From: JBKHYJ01 sp046565505
GTDB taxonomy: Bacteria > Acidobacteriota > Blastocatellia > UBA7656
Length of the DNA stretch: 11,779 nucleotides
Assembly: GCA_046565505.1 (NCBI GenBank)
Contig: JBKHYJ010000012.1
Coordinates: forward strand, 1 to 11,779
Direction of reading: 5' to 3'
This document shows, piece after piece, positions 1 to 7,227 of the stretch. Made by a program: the position numbers and the translations under genes. The first letter of the stretch is position 1; every line of letters starts with the position of its first letter. A model generated the notes under the pieces. The model saw nothing but the letters and a program-made list of their open reading frames with translations, was not told where the DNA came from and searched no databases.

Positions 1-3000
1 TGGGGTCGATGCCTTCCGGCTTAAACCCCTCCGCATTCATTATTACTTCCGTGAACCCTGCCACCGTGGGCTGCTCAAAGAGTCGCTGTAGCGGCAGCTC
101 GACGTTGAATTTATCAATGATTCTCGACATGGCCTGCGTGGCGAGAAGCGAGTGGCCGCCCGGCTTGAAGAAGTTGTCGTCGACGCCGACCTTCTCCACC
201 CCAAGCACCTCGGCGAACACCTCGGCTATAGCGCGCTCCGCCTCGCTGCGCGGCTCCACGTACTCCTCCTCCAACTGCCGCCGCGAGTCGCCCGGCCCGG
301 GCAGCGCCTTGAGGTCCACCTTCCCGCTCGCCAGCAGCGGCAGCCCGTCCAGCAGCACGAACGCCGACGGCACCATGTAATCCGGCAGCTTCCCCGAAAG
401 GTGATTGCGCAGGTTGTCGGAGGATAGAATAGAGTCGCGCGGCGCCGCCAGCACGGTGACCGACGAGCCGGCCGGCTCATTGGTCGGCTGAGCTTCGGGA
501 GTTACGCGCCTGAGGCCGTAGATCATATACGAGGCGGCCCCGGGCGCGGACGAGCCTTGCCCGACATCGCCCGCGGGAGAAACGCCGTAGTCAACTTCAT
601 CTACGAACACTTCAAAATCGTGCTTTTTCAACAACGACTCGACGAGGCGGAGGTTCGCCCCCGACTCCACCTCTATGACGACCTGCTTGACCCTCGCCCA
701 ATCTTCTTCCCGCATCCCTGCCAGCACGTCCATCTCGCTCTCTTCGACGTCGATTTTGAGCAGGTCAATTCGGCTTATCTTATTCTCGCGGATAACGTCG
801 GAAAGCGTCCTCAGGCGGCACTCGAATGTCCGGCTCTTGAAATACTCTTCGAGGATGTCGTTTACGTCGCGCTCGGAAAGCATGCTCGTGGCCTGCCCGC
901 CGGTTACCGAGCGCAGCCAGTTGAACAGGATAGGCTTCCGCCTTTTCTTGTGCTCCTCGGGGTCAGCGATGCGGCCCGACACCCCGGTCATACGCGGGTA
1001 ATAATGGAACGAGTCAACCCTGTCGCGGTCGGCCAGCCCGAAATTAAATAGCTTGACGTGCTGTCCGGGGATTGACGCGTTCGCCCGCAAGACCTCGAAG
1101 GTCGGCGGTATGGGCTCGAACGCATAGACGCGGGCGTTCCTGCATTTCTGGATCGCGAAAAGTGTGAACAACCCTATGTGCGCCCCGACGTCGAATATGC
1201 AATCCCCATCCGAAAGACTTACGCCATGCTTGAGGTAGACCTCTTTCTCGAACACCTCGCGGTAGATGTCCATCGTGTTGAACTGAATCTCGCCATCGTG
1301 AGCGATCAACATCCCATTGGGCAGTCTGTGGCGGCCCGCGTTGTTTTTCGGTAGACGCGCCGGCGCTGATTCGGAGCCTCCGCCGCCGGATTCAGACAGG
1401 GGCCGCAGCCCGGCGATATGGTCTACAGCAGGCACGACGTAAGCCGTCAGGCGCGTGTCTCCCGGCCCGTACTCCCTCGCCGTGACGACGGCTTCGCGGA
1501 CCGCCTCATGCGCCGCGAGCGCGGACTCGACCTCGCCCGGCTCGATGCGAAAACCCCGGACCTTCACCTGATGATCTATGCGGCCGAGGTATTCTATCTC
1601 GCCGCCCGCGAGGCGTCTGGCGAGGTCGCCCGTTTTATACATGCGCGCGCCGGGCTCCGCGGCGAATGGGTCGGGTATGAATTTCTCGGCCGTCAGGTCG
1701 GGCCGGCCCAGATAGCCGCGCGCCAGTCCTTCGCCCGCTATGTGCAGCTCGCCCGCGACTCCTATGGCGGCCGGCTGCAACTGGCGGTCTAGGATATGTA
1801 TCTGTATGTTTGCGATGGGGCGGCCTATCGGCACCCTCGCCCGCTCCGACTCTTTTTCGCACTCCCAGGATGTCACGTCCACGGCGCATTCCGTCGGGCC
1901 ATACAGATTATGTAGCTCGGAATCTAGCCGCGCGAAGAAGCGCCGCTGAAGGTCCACGGAAAGCGCCTCGCCGCTGCATATGACGCGCCGGAGGGAATGG
2001 CAGGCGGTCACCCCGGAATTGTCCAGAAATGCGTGGAGCATCGAAGGAACGAAGTGCAGCGTAGTTATCTCGCTTCGAGTTATCAGATTAACCAGGTACG
2101 TGCTGTCCTGGTGCCCGCCGGGCCGCGCCAGTACAAGCTTTGCCCCGGTTATGAGCGGCCAGAAGAATTCCCAGACCGAGACATCGAACGTGAAAGGCGT
2201 TTTCTGTAGCACGCGATCAGACGCATCGAGCTTATACGCGGCCTGCATCCAGAGCAGCCGGTTAGTTATCGCGCGGTGCGTGTTCATCGCGCCCTTCGGC
2301 CTTCCGGTCGAGCCCGACGTGTATATCACGTATGCGAGACCGCCGCCGAGCGCGGGGGCTTCAAGGTTTTGCTCGCTTTCATCCGACAGCGCATCCCATT
2401 CAGCATCTAGCGACAACACGCTGATTGTGTGCGACGCCACACGATCGACGAAGCGCTGCTGGGTGAGTATGACTTTCGGCCGCGCGTCCTCAAGCATGAA
2501 AGAAAGCCGCTCTCGCGGGTAGTGCGGGTCCAGCGGGAGGTAAGCGCCCCCCGCCTTGAGAATGCCGAGCAGGGCGACGACGATCTCTACGGAGCGTTCC
2601 ATCATTACCCCCGCGATAACGTCCGGGCCGACGCCTTCACGCTTCAACCGCCGCGCCAGTTTATTGGCACGCCTGTTCAATTCGTCATAGCTCAGCTCCC
2701 GGCCCTCGAAGTCGAGCGCGATTGCAAGGGGCGTCCGCTCCGCTTGCCGCTCGAAAAGCACGGATAGAATCCGGCCCTCGCCGTAATCGACCGCGGTGTC
2801 CGCCCACTGCGCCAGGAGCCGCCGCTCGACCGCGGTCAACATCTCGCAACGTGAGATGGGCAGGTCCGGGTCCGTGACCATGCTTTGAGTGAGAGCCTGA
2901 AACTGCTCGGCCATTCGCGTCACGGTGGCCTCGTCGAAAAGGTCTGTGTTGTATTCGATAGTGCCGAAAAGTTCTTCGCCTATCTCCGTCATCAGAAGCG

Positions 3001-6000
3001 ACAGGTCGAACTGGGCCACTCTCTTTTCCAGAAGCATTGATTCGAGGAAGAGGTCACCGAGTTTCAAACTAGAACCCGCCGTCCCCATCAGGAAATGGGC
3101 CAGTCCCTCGTCGACAAGCAGGTGCGATTTCTGCAAAGCGAATAGCACCTGGAACACGGGCGAGCGGCTCACGTCTCTTTCGGGTTGAAGCTGCTTGACC
3201 AGCAGCGGGAATGGGTAGTCCTCATGGTCGAGCGCCTCGATGACGGTCCGTCGCGCGCGGGAGAGAACCGTGTTGAATGATTCGGCCGGCGAAACGCCCG
3301 CGCGCATTACGAGTGGGTTTACAAAGTAGCCGACCACCCTGGCCGTCTCCATGCGGCTTCTTCCCGAAGCGGGCGAGCCGATCACAAAGTCCTCTTGCCC
3401 CGTATAGCGGTGCAGCAACGCCTGGAACGCCGCCAGCAAAGTCATGTACAGCGTGGCGTCATGTTCCCGGCCCGCGCCTTTAATTTTATCGGTCAGCTCT
3501 GGCCCGATTCTAAAAACAAGTGACGCGCCATTGAAGGACTGAAACTTCGGGCGGGGCCTGTCTGAAGGCAGGTCGAGCACGGTCGGCGCGCCCGAAAGTT
3601 GCCTTTCCCAATATGCAGAGAGCCTGCCGCCTTCCGGCCCGGCCAGCCTCTCGGCCTCCCATCGCACGTGGTCCGTGTATCGGCACCTCAGAGGTTCGAG
3701 CGAAGGCCGCCCAACTTTGGCCGAATACAGCGGCCCCAGTTCTTCGAGCAGCACGGCGAGCGACCAGAGGTCGGCGACGATGTGATGGACCACCAGCAGC
3801 AGCACATGGTCCTGGGGCGAGCGGGTGAACAGCTTCACCCTGAACAGCGGCCCTTTTTCCAGGTCGAACACCTGGCTCACCTCTTCCGCCAGCCGTTCTT
3901 TCTGTCGCGCCTCTGTCCATGCGGAGGCGTCCTCGGACTCGAAACGGACCTCGAAATCCTTATGGATTCGCTGGAAAGGCTCACCGTGGGAAGACGAGAA
4001 CGTGGTTCGCAGCATGGCGTGGCGGTCTGTGAGCGCCTGGAATGCGCGGCGCAATGCGTCCGCGTCAACTTCGGAAGCGACCCTGACGGCCACGGGTATG
4101 TTGTAGGCCGTGCTGAGCGGGGCTACCTGGTGCATGAACCACAATGATTGTTGACCGGCTGAGAGCGGGAAGTCGCCCTCTTGTGCTTCGGCCGGGATAT
4201 TCGTGCGCGCATGCTCTGACTCCAGCCGGCTTTTCACCTGTGCCGCCAGTTGTAAGACGCTAGGGCTGTCGAGAAAATCAGAAAGGGACAGGGCTATTCC
4301 GAACGTGGATTGAATGCCATGCATCAGCTCAATGGCTACCAGCGAATCGACGCCATACCGTGTTATCGCGCGGTCAAAATCTATCTCGTCTGGTGCCACG
4401 TTCAGCCTCGCCGCCAGGAGCGACCGCAGCCATTCAGCGATGGGTTCGTCCGCGTTATAAGGGACCCCGCCCGCGGAGACTGCGTCAGGTCTGTCAGGAG
4501 CGGGGGCCTGCCAAATTGATACCGCGTCAAGGCCGGACTCCAGGAACAAGGACCGGCAAAGCGCCCTCTGGACCTTCCCGCTGGTGGTCTTCGGAATGGC
4601 GCCGGGCTTGAGCAGTGCAATGGCGTAGACTTGCACCTCGTGATTTTCCGCGATGGCCCGTCGGATCGAATCGACAACGTCGCCCAGGTCGGGCTCCCGG
4701 CGGAAATCAAGCTCCTGCGCCACGACCAACTGTTCGCGGCCACCGGCTTCTATGGGGAAGGCGGCCGCGGCGCCCGGACGCAACGCCGTGTGGGATCGCT
4801 CGACGCTCAGTTCTATGTCTTGCGGGTAATGATTGACGCCCCTGATTATGATCAGGTCTTTGATGCGGCCCGTGATGAAAAGCTCGCCATTTCTCTCAAA
4901 GCCGGTGTCACCTGTCCGCAGAAACGGGCCCCGCCCACTGTCTTTCAGGAAAGCGCGGAATACCTTTTCCGTTTCATCCTTGCGATTCCAGTAACCCTGC
5001 GCGACGCCAGGTCCAGATACCCATATTTCCCCTACCTCGTCGGGCGCGCAACGCTCGCCGGAATCAGGGCGAGCAAGGACGACAGTGGTATCGCACGCGG
5101 GGGCGCCCGCGCCCACGAGGCTGCGCACTTTAGCCGTAGACGCGGCCTGTTCGACCACCTTGTTCTTTTCGAGGGCCGCCGCGTCCAGCGTAATAAAGAC
5201 CGGCGGATTCCCTCTGCGCCCTCCCGTCACTTTGAGCGTCGCTTCGGCGAGGCCATAGGCGGGATAGAAGGCGTTCAACCTGAAGCCGCACGGGGCGAAA
5301 GCTTCGGCGAAGTCTTCAAGCGTTTGCTTACGCACCGGTTCTGCCCCATTGAAGGCGACCGCCCAGGAGCTAAGGTCGAGCGAGGCGCGCTGTTCGGCGG
5401 TGATCTTTCGCAGGCAAAGCTCGTAGGCAAAGTTAGGCCCGCCGCTGTGCGTGACTCTGTAATGAGAGATCGCCTTCAACCATCGGTAAGGGCTTTGAAT
5501 GAATGCGGCCGGGGGCATCAGGAAGCAGCGGAATCCTTTGTATAAAGGCTGAATGATTCCGTTTATCAACCCCATGTCATGCGAATGCGGCAACCAAGAC
5601 AGGGCCACGCTCTGCGCCGTGTGCTCGAATCCGTAATCTATGTACTCCGAATTTGCCAGCAAGTTCCTGTGGCTGACCATGACGCCCTTCGGCGACGCTG
5701 TGGACCCGGACGTGTATTGAAGTAGCGCCAGAGCATCCGGCGAGACCTCGACGTCCTCCCAACGGTCAGCCATGTGCGTTGAGATCTCGTCGGTAGCTAT
5801 CCAATGTATCGAGCTTGAGTTCGGCAGATCATCGGCCAGAGATTTTAGCTTCGGCAGCATCGCGGCCGTCGTGAGGACGGCGAGCGGGCCGGCGTCGCTT
5901 AGTATCCCCCGAAAGCGCCCGAGGGGTTGATTGTTTTTGGAGCGGTTGAGAGGGGCCTGCGTAGGAACGGCTATCGCGCCCGCGTAAAGACATCCGTAAA

Positions 6001-6268
6001 AGGCAAGAACGAAGTCCGTGCCCGGAGGGTAGACTAGCAGTGCCCGTTGCTGGCTCGCCCCGAGCGCCTGAAGCGCCGCGCCGATGGCCCGCGCATGCAG
6101 ATCAACTTCAAAAAAGGCGAGCGTATCCCCTTCTTGTTCTCCGTCGATCAACGGCGTGTAAACAGGGCTGTCCGGTTGGCGTCGAGCCCTGTGGCGAAGC
6201 AGACTCACGAGGCTCGAATGATCAGCCACATCTTCTTTTTCTAAATCTATAGATAGGTGTTGAGCCAT
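1..6268 (-). CDS. Lipopeptide NRPS initiation protein: FAAL-ACP-C-A(Ser; FkbM methyltransferase insert)-PCP, C-terminus beyond window
   Basis: This is a multidomain nonribosomal peptide synthetase, read as one uninterrupted minus-strand frame of 2089 codons with no stop or frameshift before the left edge. Domain order, with approximate residues: fatty acyl-AMP ligase 1-590, acyl carrier 605-680 (GVDSL, Ser642), condensation 697-1135 (HHIVAD, His828/His829/Asp833), adenylation 1165-1995, with an FkbM-type methyltransferase at about 1645-1885 inside it, and a peptidyl carrier 2005-2075 (GGHSL, Ser2040). I infer that it activates a fatty acid as an acyl-adenylate, loads it on the ACP, and condenses it with carrier-bound serine that is probably methylated. 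The start ATG at 6268 is fixed on its upstream side by an in-frame TAG five codons earlier (6281-6283). No good Shine-Dalgarno precedes it. Sequence continues after the last PCP, so further modules or an offloading domain lie off the left edge. Confidence in the family is very high. The exact product is inference. Confidence 0.97.
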   Translation of the reverse strand, partial: MAQHLSIDLEKEDVADHSSLVSLLRHRARRQPDSPVYTPLIDGEQEGDTLAFFEVDLHARAIGAALQALGASQQRALLVYPPGTDFVLAFYGCLYAGAIAVPTQAPLNRSKNNQPLGRFRGILSDAGPLAVLTTAAMLPKLKSLADDLPNSSSIHWIATDEISTHMADRWEDVEVSPDALALLQYTSGSTASPKGVMVSHRNLLANSEYIDYGFEHTAQSVALSWLPHSHDMGLINGIIQPLYKGFRCFLMPPAAFIQSPYRWLKAISHYRVTHSGGPNFAYELCLRKITAEQRASLDLSSWAVAFNGAEPVRKQTLEDFAEAFAPCGFRLNAFYPAYGLAEATLKVTGGRRGNPPVFITLDAAALEKNKVVEQAASTAKVRSLVGAGAPACDTTVVLARPDSGERCAPDEVGEIWVSGPGVAQGYWNRKDETEKVFRAFLKDSGRGPFLRTGDTGFERNGELFITGRIKDLIIIRGVNHYPQDIELSVERSHTALRPGAAAAFPIEAGGREQLVVAQELDFRREPDLGDVVDSIRRAIAENHEVQVYAIALLKPGAIPKTTSGKVQRALCRSLFLESGLDAVSIWQAPAPDRPDAVSAGGVPYNADEPIAEWLRSLLAARLNVAPDEIDFDRAITRYGVDSLVAIELMHGIQSTFGIALSLSDFLDSPSVLQLAAQVKSRLESEHARTNIPAEAQEGDFPLSAGQQSLWFMHQVAPLSTAYNIPVAVRVASEVDADALRRAFQALTDRHAMLRTTFSSSHGEPFQRIHKDFEVRFESEDASAWTEARQKERLAEEVSQVFDLEKGPLFRVKLFTRSPQDHVLLLVVHHIVADLWSLAVLLEELGPLYSAKVGRPSLEPLRCRYTDHVRWEAERLAGPEGGRLSAYWERQLSGAPTVLDLPSDRPRPKFQSFNGASLVFRIGPELTDKIKGAGREHDATLYMTLLAAFQALLHRYTGQEDFVIGSPASGRSRMETARVVGYFVNPLVMRAGVSPAESFNTVLSRARRTVIEALDHEDYPFPLLVKQLQPERDVSRSPVFQVLFALQKSHLLVDEGLAHFLMGTAGSSLKLGDLFLESMLLEKRVAQFDLSLLMTEIGEELFGTIEYNTDLFDEATVTRMAEQFQALTQSMVTDPDLPISRCEMLTAVERRLLAQWADTAVDYGEGRILSVLFERQAERTPLAIALDFEGRELSYDELNRRANKLARRLKREGVGPDVIAGVMMERSVEIVVALLGILKAGGAYLPLDPHYPRERLSFMLEDARPKVILTQQRFVDRVASHTISVLSLDAEWDALSDESEQNLEAPALGGGLAYVIYTSGSTGRPKGAMNTHRAITNRLLWMQAAYKLDASDRVLQKTPFTFDVSVWEFFWPLITGAKLVLARPGGHQDSTYLVNLITRSEITTLHFVPSMLHAFLDNSGVTACHSLRRVICSGEALSVDLQRRFFARLDSELHNLYGPTECAVDVTSWECEKESERARVPIGRPIANIQIHILDRQLQPAAIGVAGELHIAGEGLARGYLGRPDLTAEKFIPDPFAAEPGARMYKTGDLARRLAGGEIEYLGRIDHQVKVRGFRIEPGEVESALAAHEAVREAVVTAREYGPGDTRLTAYVVPAVDHIAGLRPLSESGGGGSESAPARLPKNNAGRHRLPNGMLIAHDGEIQFNTMDIYREVFEKEVYLKHGVSLSDGDCIFDVGAHIGLFTLFAIQKCRNARVYAFEPIPPTFEVLRANASIPGQHVKLFNFGLADRDRVDSFHYYPRMTGVSGRIADPEEHKKRRKPILFNWLRSVTGGQATSMLSERDVNDILEEYFKSRTFECRLRTLSDVIRENKISRIDLLKIDVEESEMDVLAGMREEDWARVKQVVIEVESGANLRLVESLLKKHDFEVFVDEVDYGVSPAGDVGQGSSAPGAASYMIYGLRRVTPEAQPTNEPAGSSVTVLAAPRDSILSSDNLRNHLSGKLPDYMVPSAFVLLDGLPLLASGKVDLKALPGPGDSRRQLEEEYVEPRSEAERAIAEVFAEVLGVEKVGVDDNFFKPGGHSLLATQAMSRIIDKFNVELPLQRLFEQPTVAGFTEVIMNAEGFKPEGIDP
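44..256 (-). other. Peptidyl carrier domain at the end of module 1
   Basis: Residues about 2005-2075 form a standard PCP: an N-terminal helix (EAERAIAEVFAEVLG), then VGVDDNFFKPGGHSLLATQ with the phosphopantetheine serine at Ser2040, then LPLQRLFEQPTVAGF. About 14 more residues are visible before the edge without enough sequence to name the next domain. Confidence 0.93.
284..2776 (-). other. Adenylation domain predicted for L-serine, interrupted between A8 and A9
   Basis: The large N-terminal core spans residues about 1165-1600 and the small C-terminal lobe about 1935-1995. Core motifs include A3 YTSGSTGRPKG, A4 FTFDVSVWEFFW, A5 NLYGPTE, A7 MYKTGDLAR, A8 HQVKVRGFRIEPGEVE, A9 LPDYMVPSAF and A10 SGKVDLKALP. 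Mapping to the GrsA pocket positions gives Asp1362, Val1363, Trp1366, His1405, Ile1430, Ser1432, Leu1455, Val1463, Asp1464 and Lys1983, a ten-residue code D-V-W-H-I-S-L-V-D-K. Known serine codes such as that of EntF (DVWHFSLVDK) differ at one place. The A8-to-A9 distance is about 380 residues, several times the normal gap, because a methyltransferase domain is inserted there. Confidence 0.92.
614..1336 (-). other. FkbM-family methyltransferase inserted in the adenylation domain
   Basis: Residues about 1645-1885 form a complete SAM-dependent methyltransferase of the FkbM (Methyltransf_21) type. The SAM-binding glycine motif is FDVGAHIGLFTLF (Asp1693-Gly1699). Next comes VYAFEPIPPTFEVLRANA with the acidic ribose-binding Glu, and then the family hallmark IDLLKIDVEESEMDVLAGM around Asp1840 and Glu1842. 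It is preceded by a flexible linker rich in Gly and Ser (SESGGGGSESAPA) and followed by another Pro/Ser/Gly linker before A9. FkbM proteins are usually O-methyltransferases. With a serine-specific A domain, side-chain O-methylation is the simplest prediction, but N-methylation is not excluded by sequence alone. Confidence 0.9.
2864..4186 (-). other. Condensation domain, probable lipo-initiation type
   Basis: Residues about 697-1135 start with the C1-like motif FPLSAGQQSLWFMHQ and contain the catalytic HHxxxD motif as HHIVADLWS, with His828, His829 and Asp833. Other recognisable parts are RHAMLRTTF, VIGSPASGR, VGYFVNPLVMR and SPVFQVLF. The glycine that usually follows the Asp is Leu834. Directly following FAAL-ACP, the domain is expected to acylate the amino group of the serine on the downstream PCP. 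I infer the starter subtype from this position. Confidence 0.9.
4229..4456 (-). other. Acyl carrier domain of the loading module
   Basis: Residues about 605-680 form a phosphopantetheine-attachment domain. The modified serine is Ser642 in the motif YGVDSLVAIEL, followed by the SLSDFLDSPSV helix region usual for carrier proteins. The GVDS form is typical of ACPs next to FAAL or PKS domains, whereas the second carrier in this protein has the PCP-type GGHS. It would hold the fatty acyl thioester made by the FAAL domain. Confidence 0.92.
4499..6268 (-). other. FAAL (fatty acyl-AMP ligase) loading domain of the NRPS
   Basis: Residues about 1-590 form an acyl-adenylating domain of the FAAL subgroup rather than an amino-acid A domain. 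Visible motifs are the P-loop YTSGSTASPKG starting at Tyr185, the FAAL-typical SWLPHSHDMGLI stretch, YGLAEATLKV, and the hinge region GRIKDLIIIRGVNHYPQDIE. The catalytic lysine of the C-terminal lobe is Lys565 (TSGKVQR). In this family the NHYPQDIE signature goes with transfer of the acyl-AMP to an ACP rather than to CoA. The residue before Asn in that signature is Val, where I recall Arg as usual. Its position at the N-terminus of the chain means it supplies the lipid starter. Chain length cannot be read from sequence. Confidence 0.93.
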
Positions 6269-6415
6269 GTATTTGACTGACTAGATGCGGAAAAGCGCGA
6301 ATCTTGGAGCTTTGATTGCCCGGCGCCTTGTCGCGGGCGGCGGGGAATTCGAGGGGCCCCATCTACGTCGAAATTTGCGCCTGCTTAATAGGTCGCCGCC
6401 TTACGCCGCCGATTC

Positions 6416-6434
6416 GCCTGGCCTGCGGCCGGGC
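6416..6434. repeat. GC-rich hairpin GCCTGGCC-TGC-GGCCGGGC
   Basis: The 8-base arms 6416-6423 and 6427-6434 pair with one G-T wobble around a 3-base loop. There is no T-run on either side, so it does not look like an intrinsic terminator. It lies about 150-165 bases upstream of the NRPS start. The role is unknown. Confidence 0.4.
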
Positions 6435-6447
6435 CGGCAACATAGAA

Positions 6448-6464
6448 AAAATCAGAGTGATTTT
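6448..6464. repeat. 17-base perfect inverted repeat AAAATCA-GAG-TGATTTT
   Basis: Two 7-base arms (6448-6454 and 6458-6464) are perfectly complementary around a 3-base spacer, about 180 bases upstream of the NRPS start codon. Size and symmetry fit an operator for a dimeric regulator. A short RNA hairpin is the alternative. No regulator gene is present in the window to pair with it. Confidence 0.4.
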
Positions 6465-6499
6465 GGCGGCTGCGGGATTTGCCAAGTGACGTGTAACGC

Positions 6500-6607
6500 C
6501 CATAGCCTTCGTATGGATAAACCTTTGCCCGAAATCTATAAACCCTGGCGGGAAGCTACTGCGTAGCAATAGAAGTCCGGGCAGACCCGGCAACTATTCG
6601 ATAGTTG
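6500..6607. repeat. Cluster of four short perfect hairpins
   Basis: Four stems lie in 108 bases: CCATA/TATGG (6500-6504 with 6512-6516), GCTAC/GTAGC (6555-6559 with 6563-6567), CCGGG/CCCGG (6577-6581 with 6586-6590) and CAACTAT/ATAGTTG (6591-6597 with 6601-6607). The last two abut exactly. The arrangement suggests a folded RNA leader on one strand or a set of protein-binding sites. I could not match it to any riboswitch consensus I know, and the strand cannot be decided because hairpins are symmetric. The cluster lies 232-339 bases upstream of the NRPS start. Confidence 0.4.
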
Positions 6608-7024
6608 GGTAGACTAAAACCCGTTAAAAATTCCTCTGCTGAAGAATGCCTGTTGAGGACGGCCATAACCGCAAATCTTTTCACGAATAAACTTTCCCTC
6701 GTTTTGTTGGAAGACAATGGCCGCCACCCTGATGGAGCGGTGAGTTAGCCGCGGGCAACTCGACCGATGCAGATGATTTGGGGGCGTCCACCGCATATTA
6801 TTTGTAACCAGCAAGTCAGTTTTTTCGGGCACGGCAAGGATGAGGCGATATGTAACCGACCTAGAAATTCTATTTTAAAACATTTTAATGTCAAGTACCT
6901 TGTGACGGTGATAACCAAAAACCGTTGGATTAATTACCACTTATCATGAAGCCCTTGATTTCGCGTTAGCCTTTTCCCTCCCGGACCGTCAGCCGCGCCT
7001 GAGCAAGGTAGCATTTGTGTAATA

Positions 7025-7033
7025 TGTTATACT
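7025..7033 (+). promoter_or_regulatory. Possible extended -10 promoter element
   Basis: TGTTATACT matches the TGn-TATAcT form of an extended -10 box, in an otherwise AT-moderate stretch about 195 bases upstream of the cupin start codon. No good -35 hexamer is found at the right distance. Extended -10 promoters can work without one. This is a weak call and assumes a sigma-70-like consensus in this organism. Confidence 0.25.
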
Positions 7034-7227
7034 TCGCCCTCACTTGCTGATCTTGCTCGAACTCCAGGGAGACGGGCGGCGCGTGAGGAGGTAGATAACT
7101 GAGGATTTTTGGGATGGGCTCGGGGGGATTTGAGACTGGCGGGCCCCGGCTTTATGATTCCGGGTGGACATATCGAGCGGCAGCTTCTTTGAGATCGCCG
7201 AATCTAAAATCAATTGCAGGGGGCTAG

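Larger units (their letters stand above)
6269..7227. other. Divergent intergenic region between the NRPS and the cupin operon
   Basis: These 959 bases separate two divergently read units and hold no ORF with recognisable protein features. Contents: short inverted repeats between about 6416 and 6607 (listed separately), an AT-rich island around 6860-6960 that includes the 12-base palindrome ACATT-TT-AATGT (6880-6891), and a promoter-like TGTTATACT at 7025-7033. Promoters for both directions, and probably operators, are expected here. No -35/-10 pair is good enough to call for the NRPS. I see no tRNA, no IS ends and no long direct repeats. Confidence 0.7.

Noticed and set aside
557..1051. Plus-strand open frame of 164 codons antisense to the methyltransferase insert
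   Set aside because: It is a shadow of the FkbM coding sequence. The minus-strand reading carries the SAM-binding motifs.
3599..4147. Plus-strand open frame of 182 codons antisense to the condensation domain
   Set aside because: It overlaps the conserved C-domain motifs on the other strand and its translation shows no domain signature.
4631..5545. Plus-strand open frame of 304 codons antisense to the FAAL domain
   Set aside because: The minus strand encodes unmistakable FAAL motifs throughout. The plus-strand frame has no recognisable motif and is a shadow of GC-rich codon usage.
6285..6566. Plus-strand 93-codon ORF upstream of the NRPS
   Set aside because: It runs through the inverted repeats, has no ribosome binding site and no protein-like features.
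6541..6620. Hairpin cluster as a c-di-GMP (GEMM) or tRNA-like element
   Set aside because: Core conserved bases of GEMM and the T-loop and acceptor pairing of a tRNA are missing on both strands.
6614..6832. Minus-strand 72-codon ORF in the intergenic region
   Set aside because: No recognisable motif, no convincing ribosome binding site, and composition like non-coding sequence. Too weak to annotate.
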